Notes: generated by a model not told the origin, from the sequence alone. Positions 54,108 through 63,306 are shown, numbered from the stretch's first letter. The stretch: 64,000 bases of DNA from Rhizobium leguminosarum bv. trifolii WSM1325 (GCA_000023185.1 CP001622.1:2418001-2482000); one strand, 5' to 3'. A program made the numbers and translations.

Positions 54108-55285
54108 CGCAGAAACTGCGACCCTTTGTCGAACCCCAGCCCCGGAAAGATCTTCCCGGTCAAATCATCGGCGCTTACATCGAACTGCCGGTAGAGCATT
54201 GCCGCGGCGAGCTCGCGCACGTCGGCGGTCGGCATCAGGTCGCGGTCGTCGAGCAGTTGGCCGTCGCCGATGCCCGGCCAACGGCCGAGGATGCGGCCGC
54301 CGTTGATGGTGCCGCCTGATAGCAGCGCGCAGCCGCCGGTGCCGTGGTCGGTGCCGGCTGAGCCGTTCTGACGCACAGTGCGGCCGAACTCGGTCATGGC
54401 AAGCACCACCGTCTTTGCCCAGATCTCAGGCCCGAGCGTGGTCTTCAACGTATTGATCGCCTGCGAAAGGTCCTGCACCGGCCGCTTGAACTGGCCGGCC
54501 TGGCCGATATGCGTGTCCCAGCCTGATATCGAGAAGCTGGCGATGCGGTAATCGCCCTTCAGCATGTTGGCCGCGAGCGCCGCCACATCGGCGATCTTTG
54601 CGCCGCGCTGGCCCTCCGGCTCGATGATCATCGAGGCGCTATTGGCCCGCGTCGCCTCGGCAAGCGCCTCGGCGAACGGCGGATCGCCGGCATAGAGCCG
54701 CGCCAGGAACTGCATCTCGTCACGCGCCGGCGCCAGATTGGAATCCGACGCCCAGACATCGACATTGTTGGGTCCGGAGAGGATCAGCTCCGTCGAAGTG
54801 TTGATGTCGATCGCCTTGCGCGCATCCGAGCGCGGAATGACGGCGAGCGCCCGGTTCAGCCAGCCGGTCTTTTCCTCGGCGACATGCTCGCCGCCGGATT
54901 CCAGCATGTCCTGCCCGTCGAAATGGCTGCGCTGGTCGCGGTAGGGCGTCGACACCGCGTGCACGAAGGCAAGCTCGCGGCTCTTCCACAGCGGCATCAG
55001 CTCTGCGGCAGCCGGATTGAGGCCGAAATGGCCATCTAGATCGAGAAGTCCGGTATCGGGCGTCAGCGCCAGTGTCGGCCTAAGCGCCGCAAAGCCGGCA
55101 TCGCCATAGGGCTGCACCAGATCCAGCCCGTCCATCGCGCCGCGCAGCACGATGGTGACGAAACGCTTGTCACCCGGCATCGCCGCGAAAGTGACCGGCG
55201 TGAAGGCGGGGGCAGCGGCAAGACAGCAGGCAGAGGTCAGAAAGCCGCGGCGGGACAGCGAAATCCGGTTCATGGGCAGCGTCAT
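54101..55285 (-). CDS. DUF1501 secreted protein (Tat)
   Basis: A 394-residue protein with a twin-arginine signal (ISLSRRGFLTSACCLAAAP). The DUF1501 domain resembles the alkaline phosphatase/sulfatase fold; it has IVLRGAMDGLDLVQPYGD, HAVSTPYRDQRSHFDGQDML, and MTEFGRTVRQNGSAGTDHG with likely metal-binding His and Asp. No substrate is known for the family. AGGAGG lies before the ATG. DUF1501 and DUF1800 genes usually occur as a pair, as here. Confidence 0.88.
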   Translation of the reverse strand: MTLPMNRISLSRRGFLTSACCLAAAPAFTPVTFAAMPGDKRFVTIVLRGAMDGLDLVQPYGDAGFAALRPTLALTPDTGLLDLDGHFGLNPAAAELMPLWKSRELAFVHAVSTPYRDQRSHFDGQDMLESGGEHVAEEKTGWLNRALAVIPRSDARKAIDINTSTELILSGPNNVDVWASDSNLAPARDEMQFLARLYAGDPPFAEALAEATRANSASMIIEPEGQRGAKIADVAALAANMLKGDYRIASFSISGWDTHIGQAGQFKRPVQDLSQAINTLKTTLGPEIWAKTVVLAMTEFGRTVRQNGSAGTDHGTGGCALLSGGTINGGRILGRWPGIGDGQLLDDRDLMPTADVRELAAAMLYRQFDVSADDLTGKIFPGLGFDKGSQFLRG

Positions 55286-55300
55286 TGGCGGGCCTCCTAA

Positions 55301-55367
55301 GCAGGTTCCGGAAAAGTGTCCGACGGTTTTCCAGCCAGAACCTGCGACAAAACAAAGGAGCTAAGCA
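55301..55367 (+). repeat. Palindromic intergenic repeat between DUF1501 and DUF1800 genes
   Basis: GCAGGTTC (55301) pairs with GAACCTGC (55338-55345) around GGAAAA/TTTTCC, followed by ACAAAACAAAGGAGC. It matches the element at 56945 in layout and orientation. It sits next to the ribosome site of the DUF1501 gene. Confidence 0.75.
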
Positions 55368-55399
55368 GACGAAGCGTTGGCTTGCCAACGAAAGTCTGC

Positions 55400-56911
55400 T
55401 CAGCGGCGATTGAATTCGGGCGATGCCAGCACCAGCGTCAACCCGCTGATCTTGTTCGGCGCCTGCGACACCACGCGGATCGTCTCGTCTCGGGCGGCAT
55501 CGGCAAGCGTCGACTTCAGGAATTCGCGCGGATCCTCATCCCGGCCGAACTGGGCTGCGGCCCGCCTTGCCCAGGCCAGCCGCTCGGCGAGCTGGCTGCC
55601 GGTGATCCAGGCGGAGAAGCCTTCCTCGAAACCGGCCGGACTCGGCGGCAGCCAGGTCGGCTGGCCCATGCGCCTGAGTGCCCCCTGCCCCAGCGCCCGC
55701 GCCGTCTGGAAGGCTTTGAGGCGCTTCTCCCTTGCCTCGCCGGCGGGATCGGTCGTCACCGGCGATCCAGCCATGCCAGGCGTATTCGCCGCCATGTCGC
55801 CCTCGTCCGTGCCCTGCTGGTTGGCCGCCAGGAAACTGCCGACAACGCCGTTGACCGGTCCCGCATTCAACGCCCTCAGGCCGGTGACGACATAGTCGAA
55901 AGGCTGGCGCGCCTTGGCGCCCTCGTCGCGCCAGGCGGCGGGATGGTCGAGCATGGCGGTGTAGACGGCGGTCAGGTCGCCATCCGTTTTCTTCCAGGCT
56001 TCGGCCATGTCGGACACCATCCCCTCATCGGGCTGGTCGGCGATGAAATGCACCGCCAGCTTGCGGCTGATATGCGCCGCCGTCTTCGGATGGAGGGCGA
56101 GATCGTCGAGCATGTCGAGATAATCGTCGCGCGAGCGCCTGCGCCCGCCATAACTGACGCCGAGCACCTCATGTGTCCCGGGCTCCGAAATATTCGGCCG
56201 GAACGCGATGTCCATCTCCTTGCGGTCGATGGTGAGCCCCGTCAGCACCATGGCTGCCGCCGTGACGTCCGCTTGACTATAGCCGCTGCCGGCGCCGAGC
56301 GTGTGCAGTTCCAGCAGTTCGCGGCCGAGATTTTCATTGAGCCCCTTGTTGCGCTTGATGCCGCCGGCCGAATCCGGCCCGAGCGAATCCGCCTGATCGA
56401 GATAGATCAGCATGGCCGGATGGGCGGTGGCATTGCGCAAGAGATCGCCGAACGTGCCTGATATGAACGGCCGGATCGCCTCGGCCTCGTAGAGCGGCAC
56501 GATGAGGCGCATCGGCAGGCTCTTGTTGGCGCTGGTGGAGAAATGATTGGTCCAGAAGGTCGAAAGCCTCTCGTAGAAGCCGTACGGCGACAACACGGCC
56601 TGCATCAGCCGCAGGTTCGCATCGTGCTGGAATTGCTGCTGCGCCTGACGCTGCACCCCTTTGCGCATCTCGCGCTGCGTCGTATCGTCGGTCACCGTCT
56701 TGGCGTCTTGTCGGATCTGCTGCAACTGCTCCTGCAGGCTGAGGATCGCCTGGTGGCGCATGTTGGGGCCGCCGAGGGGAAAGTCCGGCGTCGCCGCCGC
56801 CCCCTTGCGCAGCTGGTCGATGAGCTCGTCCTTGCTGCTCGGCGGCGCCTCGCCCGGCCGGAAACCATAGCCGAACCGGATCGCCGCCATGGTCGGGAAA
56901 GACAGGCTCAT
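55400..56911 (-). CDS. DUF1800 family protein
   Basis: A 503-residue mostly helical protein of the DUF1800 family: AAIRFGYGFRPGE at the start, FYERLSTFWTNHFSTSANK, ELLELHTLGAGSGYSQADV and ISRKLAVHFIADQPDE are typical. No signal peptide is seen, although many relatives have one. The family has no proven activity; it always goes with DUF1501. GAGGTGA precedes the ATG. Palindromic repeats of one family flank it on both sides. Confidence 0.9.
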   Translation of the reverse strand: MSLSFPTMAAIRFGYGFRPGEAPPSSKDELIDQLRKGAAATPDFPLGGPNMRHQAILSLQEQLQQIRQDAKTVTDDTTQREMRKGVQRQAQQQFQHDANLRLMQAVLSPYGFYERLSTFWTNHFSTSANKSLPMRLIVPLYEAEAIRPFISGTFGDLLRNATAHPAMLIYLDQADSLGPDSAGGIKRNKGLNENLGRELLELHTLGAGSGYSQADVTAAAMVLTGLTIDRKEMDIAFRPNISEPGTHEVLGVSYGGRRRSRDDYLDMLDDLALHPKTAAHISRKLAVHFIADQPDEGMVSDMAEAWKKTDGDLTAVYTAMLDHPAAWRDEGAKARQPFDYVVTGLRALNAGPVNGVVGSFLAANQQGTDEGDMAANTPGMAGSPVTTDPAGEAREKRLKAFQTARALGQGALRRMGQPTWLPPSPAGFEEGFSAWITGSQLAERLAWARRAAAQFGRDEDPREFLKSTLADAARDETIRVVSQAPNKISGLTLVLASPEFNRR

Positions 56912-56939
56912 GGCCGTTCACCTCATGATCACCGCTAAA

Positions 56940-57033
56940 GCAATTCCAGCAAAAGCGCGTCGCGGTTTTGCGTCCGGAATTGCGTCAAACAAACGTCAGA
57001 GCATTTCCGCGACCCGGAAATGCTTGAACTGAC
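56940..57033 (+). repeat. Palindromic intergenic repeat upstream of DUF1800
   Basis: GCAATTCC (56941) pairs with GGAATTGC (56978) around GCAAAAG/GTTTTGC, followed by GTCAAACAAACGTCAGAGC. A second hairpin, GCATTTCCG/CGGAAATGC with a short loop near 57001-57025, follows. The first part aligns with the element at 55301; the layout is common in rhizobial intergenic mosaics. Confidence 0.75.
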
Positions 57034-57122
57034 AGGCTGCCAGCCGATTGCGACGCCAATCTGTAGGAAATGTGGCGATATCTAGACATGGACAATTTGT
57101 AATCTATTGAAAAGGCTAAAGT

Positions 57123-57470
57123 TTATGCACGAAAGATGAAAGATGCCCCGATTGCGATCAGGGCGAAGCCGATCGCATGGTTCCAGGTCAGGTTCTCGCC
57201 GAGCCAGAAGATCGAGAAGCCGGCAAAGACGATCAGCGTGATCACCTCCTGCATCGTCTTCAGCTGTGCTGTCGTATAGACCGCCGAACCGATACGGTTG
57301 GCCGGCACCGCCAGGCAATATTCGAAAAAGGCGATGCCCCAGCTGACGATGATGGCGAGGAAGATGGCGCTGTTCTTGTGCTTGAGATGCCCGTACCAGG
57401 CAAATGTCATGAAGATGTTGGAGGCAAACAGCATGACGACGGGCCAGAGGGCGGCGGGAGAAAATGACAT
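57123..57470 (-). CDS. DUF486 family small membrane protein
   Basis: A 115-residue protein with four hydrophobic helices, matching the DUF486 family (NIFMTFAWYGHLKHK, EYCLAVPANRIG, LKTMQEVITLIVFAGFS). It resembles half of a drug/metabolite transporter and may act as a dimer. Its substrate is unknown. It stands alone on the minus strand. Confidence 0.87.
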   Translation of the reverse strand: MSFSPAALWPVVMLFASNIFMTFAWYGHLKHKNSAIFLAIIVSWGIAFFEYCLAVPANRIGSAVYTTAQLKTMQEVITLIVFAGFSIFWLGENLTWNHAIGFALIAIGASFIFRA

Positions 57471-57783
57471 GGAAAAACTCGGGGCTGCGGAGGGGAAGGA
57501 TTCATCCGGCAGCAGGAGATCGATGCCGGCAGCCCTTACCTAGCATGGCGGCGTTCGGCGACAAGCCCCACAACGCTCGAGGACGGTCGGCATATCGTCA
57601 CGCCATCGAGGCGATGCGGATGGCCGGCAGGTCGCGCGGCGGCTCGCCTTCCAGGCCCAGAAATCGCCCCAGAACTGGACTCGCAAGAGCATGATACCTC
57701 TGTGATAAGATCATGCATTTTTGCTACTTCATGTTGAAACGAATCAACGTGTTGGATCAGGTAGCGTGGACATTGGGGGCGAC
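57471..57783. other. 313-base divergent intergenic region
   Basis: No gene is seen. GCATGAT (57689-57695) and ATCATGC (57710-57716), followed by ATTTTT, form a small terminator-like or operator-like inverted repeat about 68 bases before the RDD gene. The region from 57540 to 57660 is GC-rich, without recognisable signals. Confidence 0.4.
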
Positions 57784-58611
57784 ATGGACACTACACCGCA
57801 GATGCCGCCTCTGCCTTCCCGCCACTTCTGGCGACGCTTCGCTGCCTATACCGTCGACATCATCATCTTTCAGGCTGCCATCCTCATAGCCGTCTACTAC
57901 TTTTCAACGATTTCTCCCTTGGACTTCCTTTTGCACGGCCGGACTTCCATGGAATGCAGCGAGGCGGTGCCCGATCAACTTGCACAGCGAATTGACGCGG
58001 GATGGCCGTTGAGAGCCACGGAAATTCGCACCAGTGAGATTTGCGAGGTAAGTCAAATCGATTGGCGAAAACAGAAATATTTGCAAATAAATGTTGCAAT
58101 CGAGCCTTGGGACTACGTGACACCGGCGCAGGTGCTAACCATCCCTATCGACGCAAACAACTATCCACTGACCAAAACCATACCTGCATATTCCAGCTTG
58201 ATGTCAGGCATAGCCAACACCGCACTGATAGCCTTGGCTTTCGCCTGTTTTTCTGCCAATAGCCGCCGCACATTCGGAAAGGCGGTTTTCTTCCTGAGAG
58301 TCCAATCCGTCGATGGAAAAAATCCCGACTTCGGCACCGCGTTTAAACGCGAGATCCTGAAATTCAGCCCGAATCTTCTTTTCAGCGCCGCCGTTTTCGC
58401 AATCTCGCTGCTCCCGGTCTATCCCACGGAAGACTTCGACGCGTTGCTTGGAATGTTCCGCAGCGGATACACGCCTGAGGACCATGGCACCGCCAAATCG
58501 TACTTTATCTGGACTATAGCGGTCGTGGCTTGGTGGGTATGGCCGTTCATCGTCTGGAAGGGACAGACATTTTACGATCGCATCTGCGCCTGCAAGGTGG
58601 TGAGTGCCTGA
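57784..58611 (+). CDS. RDD-family membrane protein
   Basis: A 275-residue protein with an RDD domain split by a long insertion: RRFAAYTVDIIIFQAAIL begins it, and FLRVQSVDGKNPDFGTAFKRE continues it after about 110 residues of mostly polar sequence with two cysteines (MECSEAV and EICEVS) that are likely periplasmic. Function of RDD proteins is not settled; sodium/proton exchange was proposed for some. The middle of the gene is visibly lower in GC than the neighbours, suggesting acquired or relaxed sequence. Confidence 0.8.
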   Translation: MDTTPQMPPLPSRHFWRRFAAYTVDIIIFQAAILIAVYYFSTISPLDFLLHGRTSMECSEAVPDQLAQRIDAGWPLRATEIRTSEICEVSQIDWRKQKYLQINVAIEPWDYVTPAQVLTIPIDANNYPLTKTIPAYSSLMSGIANTALIALAFACFSANSRRTFGKAVFFLRVQSVDGKNPDFGTAFKREILKFSPNLLFSAAVFAISLLPVYPTEDFDALLGMFRSGYTPEDHGTAKSYFIWTIAVVAWWVWPFIVWKGQTFYDRICACKVVSA

Positions 58612-58645
58612 AAGGCATCCGGGATCGGGCAACAGGGCACAAAGA

Positions 58646-58673
58646 AAGGCCGGCGACAACTGCCGCCGGCCTT
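58646..58673 (-). terminator. Terminator between RDD and MFS genes
   Basis: AAGGCCGGCG (58646-58655) and CGCCGGCCTT (58664-58673) form a 10-bp stem with an eight-base loop. On the minus strand it is followed by TTTCTTTG, so it ends the MFS transcript, 18 bases after its stop. It may also stop read-through from the RDD gene. Confidence 0.8.
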
Positions 58674-58690
58674 CGTAACCGCAGGCAGCG

Positions 58691-59941
58691 CTAGATTCGC
58701 ATCGCGCCATGCGGTTCCTCGGCCTCCTCCGTGCCGAAGCGGACATCCTTCTTCTCGTAGCCGAAGCCGGCAAGGGCCGCGACGATGAGCGCCACCACGG
58801 CCGCAACGATCAGGAGCGCATAGGCATAGTCGCCGTCCCAGCGGGCGGCCAGCCCCGCCTGCAGCGTAGCATTGCCAGAGGCCAGCAGGTTGCCGAGCTG
58901 GTAGGCGAAGCCAGGAAAGGTGCCGCGCACCTCGTCGGGTGACAGTTCGTTCAGATGCACCGGCACGATGCCCCAAGCGCCCTGGACGAAGAACTGCATC
59001 AGGAAAGCGCCGATGGCGAGCAGCACCGGCCCCGGCGCATAGGCCCAGAGCGGCGCGACGGGCACGGCGATCAGTGCGGCGATGACGATGGCCTTCTTCC
59101 GGCCGATCCGCTGCGACAGTGCCCCGAAAAACAGCCCGCCGCAGATCGCCCCGATATTGTAGACGATGGCGATCGCGCCGACCGTATAGCTCGAATAGTT
59201 GCGCTGGGTCTCGAGGAAGGTCGGGTAGATATCCTGCGTGCCGTGGCTGAAGAAGTTGAAGGCCGTCATCAGGAGCACCGCCCAGATGAACAGCGGAATG
59301 TTTTCGCGCAAGACCGTCAGGAACGGCCGGCGCCCCTCGGCCTTCCGCTTCAGGAAGGCTGGGCTCTCCTCGACATTGCGTCTGATGTAGAGCACCAGCA
59401 GCGCCGGCACCGCGCCAACAAAAAACATGCCACGCCAGCCGATGACCGGGAAGAGCAGGAAGAACGCGATCGAGGCGATCAGATAGCCCGAGGGATAGCC
59501 GGCCTGCAGGATGCCGGAAACGATACCGCGGCTTTCCTCCGGCACCGTCTCCATAACAAGCGAGGCGCCGACGCCCCATTCACCACCCATGGCGATGCCG
59601 TAGAGCGCTCGGAGCACGAGAAACATCGTGAGCCCCGTGGAGAAGCCGGTCAGGAATTCGAACAGCGAATAAAGCAGCACGTCGGCCATCAGCGTGATGC
59701 GCCGCCCGTAACGGTCGGCCGCCAGCCCGAAGATCAGCGCGCCGAGCGCCCGCATGGCTAGCGTCAGGAAGATCGCAACCGAGACGGCAGGAACGTCGGT
59801 GTGGAATTCCTCGGCGATATATTTGAGAACGAAGACGAGAATGAAGAAATCGAAGGCATCGAGCGTCCAGCCGAGATAGCTGGCGATGACGGTGTTGCGC
59901 TGCTGCGGCGTCAGCCGGCGCAGGCTTTCCAAAGCGGACAT
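58691..59941 (-). CDS. MFS transporter, sialate/lactate (SHS) type
   Basis: A 416-residue twelve-helix transporter. Features are YLGWTLDAFDFFILVFVL in helix 1, motif A in GLAADRYGRRITLM, and MGGEWGVGASLVMETVPEESRG, which are typical of the carboxylate/sialate proton symporters (SHS family). It probably imports a monocarboxylate. The C-terminal tail is acidic. It stands alone; the upstream gap is rich in repeats. Confidence 0.88.
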   Translation of the reverse strand: MSALESLRRLTPQQRNTVIASYLGWTLDAFDFFILVFVLKYIAEEFHTDVPAVSVAIFLTLAMRALGALIFGLAADRYGRRITLMADVLLYSLFEFLTGFSTGLTMFLVLRALYGIAMGGEWGVGASLVMETVPEESRGIVSGILQAGYPSGYLIASIAFFLLFPVIGWRGMFFVGAVPALLVLYIRRNVEESPAFLKRKAEGRRPFLTVLRENIPLFIWAVLLMTAFNFFSHGTQDIYPTFLETQRNYSSYTVGAIAIVYNIGAICGGLFFGALSQRIGRKKAIVIAALIAVPVAPLWAYAPGPVLLAIGAFLMQFFVQGAWGIVPVHLNELSPDEVRGTFPGFAYQLGNLLASGNATLQAGLAARWDGDYAYALLIVAAVVALIVAALAGFGYEKKDVRFGTEEAEEPHGAMRI

Positions 59942-60379
59942 CTGATATTCCTCCGTCCGAAAGCGGCGGCGAGGCGGGCAATTCCGGATGCCGTCGGAAG
60001 GGGTGCCCGAAACGGGCGGGTGATGCTGTTGCGGCTGCGTTTGCAGTCGGCGACAGCGGGCAATAACGTCAGCAATGCTGCCCGTGTTCCATCACGATTG
60101 CCGTGATCGGGTGACGTCCCACGCGGCTCCTTGTCGCAGGCATACGACCGTGCTGCGCCCTGCCCTTGGGCGCGGCATCCTCCAACATCCCTCATCCTGA
60201 GACGCGGAGCCCGTAGGGCGGAGCCTCGAAGGACACGCCGCAACGCTGCTCCGTGTGTCCATTTGACGCCGGCGCGCCCGCGCCGCCCTTCGAGGCCCCT
60301 TCGGGGCGCCTCAGGATGAGGCTCTCTTGGACGTGGCGCAAACTCTCTGTCTATCAACCGTCGCCGGCATCACACACCG
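59942..60379. other. 438-base intergenic region dominated by a palindromic repeat
   Basis: The half near the MFS gene (59942-60180) should hold its promoter; no gene is seen. The rest is occupied by the palindrome at 60190-60321, described separately. Confidence 0.55.
60190..60321. repeat. Palindromic intergenic repeat (CCTCATCCTGAG type)
   Basis: The outer arms CCTCATCCTGAG (60190-60201) and CTCAGGATGAGG (60310-60321) are exact reverse complements. An inner pair GCCTCGAAGG (60223-60232)/CCTTCGAGGC (60287-60296) and a GC-rich centre follow. This family is common between genes in Rhizobiales. No protein is encoded. Confidence 0.85.
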
Positions 60380-61189
60380 CTATCCACCGCCCGGCACCCT
60401 GCCCCGGCACGCCCACGCCACCGACGCGAACGACCGCGGCCCATTCGGCTCCCCAGCCTCATAAGCGGCCCTGACGGCGGCATCGACGGCCTTTCGCTTC
60501 GCCGGGTCCAGACCGGCAACATATTTGCCGAGCGGTCCCTCGCCGGAGGCGATCGGATCCCAGTAATCCTCGAAGGAAAGATATTCCATCCGGATCAACA
60601 GCGAGGTCTCCTCGACATCGGCTAGGCCCTGCGCGATGAAGCTCTCCTTCATTTCCCCCCGCCGCATCATCGGCTGGAAACAATATCTGCGGCGCATCGC
60701 CAGCGCGTTCTCGTCGAGCATCGCCACCGTATCCCACATCATCCGCATGCCGGACATGCCGCCATAATGGTCCCAGACGGCGGCGGAAACCACGCCGCCC
60801 GGGCGCACCACACGGCGCATCTCGGATACCGCCTTTCCCGCCTCCGGCACGAAATGCAGTACAAGCAGCGACATCGCCCTGTCGAAGCGGCCGTCCTCGA
60901 ACGGCAGCGCGCAGGCATCGGCCTGCTGGATGGATATGCGCGGGTCGGTATTGCGCCGCCTGGCCGCTTCGACGAAGACGGGCGAATAGTCGATAGCGAC
61001 GATCTCCTCCAGGCCGGGCGTTTCCGCCAAAGTGAACGCCAGGCTGCCGGTGCCGCAGCCGACATCGAGCACGCGATCGCCATCCGCGAGACCGGCGAAA
61101 TCGACCAGCATCGGCGCCAGCCTCCTGCTCCAGCGCCCCATCAGCCGCTCATAACCATCCGCACTTTCGACATTGAAACTCGACGGCAT
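60380..61189 (-). CDS. Class I SAM-dependent methyltransferase
   Basis: A 269-residue methyltransferase. SAM motif RVLDVGCGTGSLAFTLAE, motif II EIVAIDYSPVFVEAA, and LPFEDGRFDRAMSLLVLHFV place it in the UbiE/Methyltransf_11 group. The substrate is unknown. AAGGGGGAG precedes the ATG at 61189. It is 82 bases downstream of the AraC gene on the same strand. Confidence 0.85.
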   Translation of the reverse strand: MPSSFNVESADGYERLMGRWSRRLAPMLVDFAGLADGDRVLDVGCGTGSLAFTLAETPGLEEIVAIDYSPVFVEAARRRNTDPRISIQQADACALPFEDGRFDRAMSLLVLHFVPEAGKAVSEMRRVVRPGGVVSAAVWDHYGGMSGMRMMWDTVAMLDENALAMRRRYCFQPMMRRGEMKESFIAQGLADVEETSLLIRMEYLSFEDYWDPIASGEGPLGKYVAGLDPAKRKAVDAAVRAAYEAGEPNGPRSFASVAWACRGRVPGGG

Positions 61190-61271
61190 TGAAGTCTCCC
61201 CCTTCAAGGACGATGGTCCGCCGCCGGACAATAGGATTCCCCAGCAACCCTAGCAAGCGGAACAGCCGTTC

Positions 61272-62183
61272 TCACCCGATCTTCGCGTCCGACCAGTAGC
61301 GCTTCGGTGCGCGCCCGAAGACACGCTTGAACGCGTTTCCGAAGGCGCTTTCGGAGGAATATCCGAGTGCCGCGGCAAGGCCGGCGACCGAGACATCCTC
61401 TCGGCGCAGGGCTTCGCGGGCGCGATGCATGCGCCAGCGCGTGACATAGTCGAGCGGCGCAACGCCGACCAGTTCCTTGAAGCGTTGCGCAAAGGCGGAG
61501 CGCGACATGCCGATCCGGGTCGCCAGCGCCTCGACCGTCCAGCGATGGCCGGGGCTGTTGTGGATCAGGCTGATCGCCGCGCCGATCTGCGGATTTGTCA
61601 GCGCGCCGATCCATCCCGTTTCGGCAGCACCCTTCCGGCCGACATAGGCCCGCAGCGCCTGCACGAGCAGGATGTCGCCCATGCGCCGCGTCATCAGCGT
61701 CGAGCCCATCTGCCCGGCCTCGAGTTCGTCGTCGAGGGTTGCGAGCGTAGTGCTGAGCAGCGCGGCGGCGCGGTCGCTGGCCGGGATATGAATGAACGGC
61801 GGCAGCGCGTCGAGCAGCAGCCGGGCGTTGCCGCCTCCGATGACGAAGGTGCCGCCGATCAGCGCGGTCTCGTCACTGCCGTGCCGGGCGATGTCGGAAT
61901 GCTCCCAGTCGAAGAAGGCGATCCCGTCCTCCGGCTCCCGATCGAGATCGTTGGCGATCACATAGGCGGGCGCATTGGCAAGCAGGAAGGTGTCGCCCGC
62001 GACAAGCGAAAATGGCGGCTCACCCGGCAGAACGATCGAACACGCGCCGCGGAGGACAGCAACGAATTTGAGCGCGGGCTTGGCTGGAAAACGAAACGCC
62101 CATTGCCCGCCGACCTCGAAACGTGTGCAGCGCGCACTCTCTATGTCGAGCAGCGAAAAGACATCGGACAAGGGATCGATCAT
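61272..62183 (-). CDS. AraC-family regulator with cupin domain
   Basis: A 303-residue regulator: cupin-type sensor (about 15-175; FVAVLRGACSIVLPGEPPFS) and a C-terminal AraC DNA-binding domain with two helix-turn-helices (EALATRIGMSRSAFAQRFKE and VAGLAAALGYSSESAFGNAF). Relatives often regulate a neighbouring short-chain dehydrogenase, and one lies divergent at 62277, 93 bases away, which is its likely target. Confidence 0.9.
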   Translation of the reverse strand: MIDPLSDVFSLLDIESARCTRFEVGGQWAFRFPAKPALKFVAVLRGACSIVLPGEPPFSLVAGDTFLLANAPAYVIANDLDREPEDGIAFFDWEHSDIARHGSDETALIGGTFVIGGGNARLLLDALPPFIHIPASDRAAALLSTTLATLDDELEAGQMGSTLMTRRMGDILLVQALRAYVGRKGAAETGWIGALTNPQIGAAISLIHNSPGHRWTVEALATRIGMSRSAFAQRFKELVGVAPLDYVTRWRMHRAREALRREDVSVAGLAAALGYSSESAFGNAFKRVFGRAPKRYWSDAKIG

Positions 62184-62276
62184 GGGTTCTGGACGATCTA
62201 GACGAAATCATGGAGCAACTAGCATAGATTCTCCAGGCAGCACCTGCAATCCTCAAAGGCACAAAGGAGAACGAAG

Positions 62277-63014
62277 ATGTCTGATATCAAGGACAAGGTT
62301 ATTGCAATCACGGGCGCCAGCAGCGGCATCGGCGAAGCCACGGCGCTGCTGCTGGCCGAGCGCGGCGCAAAGCTCGTGCTTGGAGCCCGCCGCGCCGACC
62401 GACTGCAGGCCCTGGCACGACGCATCGCCGAAAAAGGCGGCGAGGCCATCTGCCTCGCCATGGACGTGAAAAAGCGCGAGGACCTCACAGCTCTCGTGGC
62501 GCTTGCCTGCAACAGCTATGGCAGGATCGACGTAATGATCAACAATGCCGGCATCGGGCCCATCTCCCTTCTTGATGAACTGCGGGTCGAGGATTGGGAG
62601 GAGATGATCGACGTCAACATCAAGGGCCCGCTCTATGGCATCGCCGCAGCCTTGCCGGTGTTCCGCCGGCAGGGTTCCGGCCACTTCGTCAACACGCTCT
62701 CGACCGCCGGCCTCATCATCAAGCCGACCATGGCCGTCTATGCCGGCACGAAAAACGCCATGCGCACCATCGCCGAGGGCCTGCGGCTGGAGGCCGGCCC
62801 GCATCTGCGCGTCACCAACATCTCGCCGGGGTTTATAAGAACCGATTTCGCCGGCTCCATGACCAGCCCAGAGATCAAGGCCGAGATGGCAAAGCGCATG
62901 GACGAGATGGCGATTTCACCCGATGCCATCGCCCGCGCCATCGCCTTCGCCATCGAGCAACCCGCCGATGTCGATATCAGCGACATCGTTGTTAGGCCCA
63001 CCGCTCAGGCGTGA
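62277..63014 (+). CDS. Short-chain dehydrogenase/reductase
   Basis: A 245-residue classical SDR. The cofactor motif is ITGASSGIGEAT, NNAG is present in VMINNAGIG, and the catalytic residues are S in TLSTAGLI and Y-x3-K in YAGTKNA. An arginine pair after the second strand (GARRADRL) suggests NADP(H). It should oxidise or reduce an alcohol/carbonyl of unknown identity. AAAGGAG precedes the ATG. It is probably controlled by the divergent AraC regulator. Confidence 0.93.
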   Translation: MSDIKDKVIAITGASSGIGEATALLLAERGAKLVLGARRADRLQALARRIAEKGGEAICLAMDVKKREDLTALVALACNSYGRIDVMINNAGIGPISLLDELRVEDWEEMIDVNIKGPLYGIAAALPVFRRQGSGHFVNTLSTAGLIIKPTMAVYAGTKNAMRTIAEGLRLEAGPHLRVTNISPGFIRTDFAGSMTSPEIKAEMAKRMDEMAISPDAIARAIAFAIEQPADVDISDIVVRPTAQA

Positions 63015-63145
63015 GGTATCGTTGGCAGCGGCGGCTCCTGTCTATCTTGAACAGCAGGACAATCGCCATGCGGCGTGGAAGCGATCGATCTGCCGGTCCA
63101 GCGCTCTTCAATTCTGCGATGTAGAGTTCGGACATGCCCCCTGCT

Positions 63146-63244
63146 CTCCGTCATGCCCGGGCTTGACCCGAGCATCCACGCGGCACCCGTAAGCGGCCGT
63201 GGCATGGATCCTCGGCTCAAATGTAGAGCCCGAGGATGACGGAG
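63146..63244. repeat. Palindromic intergenic repeat (CTCCGTCAT type)
   Basis: CTCCGTCATGCCCGGGCT at 63146-63163 pairs with AGCCCGAGGATGACGGAG at 63227-63244 with few mismatches; a GCATCCA/TGGAT inner stem lies between. Such elements are common between rhizobial genes. The 299 bases between the SDR and NmrA-like genes hold this element, a second hairpin and no gene. Confidence 0.8.
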
Positions 63245-63278
63245 AGTGTGGCGAAGGCCATCAAGGCATCACCTGTCG

Positions 63279-63306
63279 GTGACACCGGTCAGATCACCGG
63301 TGTCAC
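63279..63306 (-). terminator. Perfect hairpin after the NmrA-like gene
   Basis: GTGACACCGGT (63279-63289) and ACCGGTGTCAC (63296-63306) form an 11-bp stem with a six-base loop, 7 bases past the NmrA-like stop on the minus strand. There is no T tract, so termination is likely but not certain. Confidence 0.55.
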
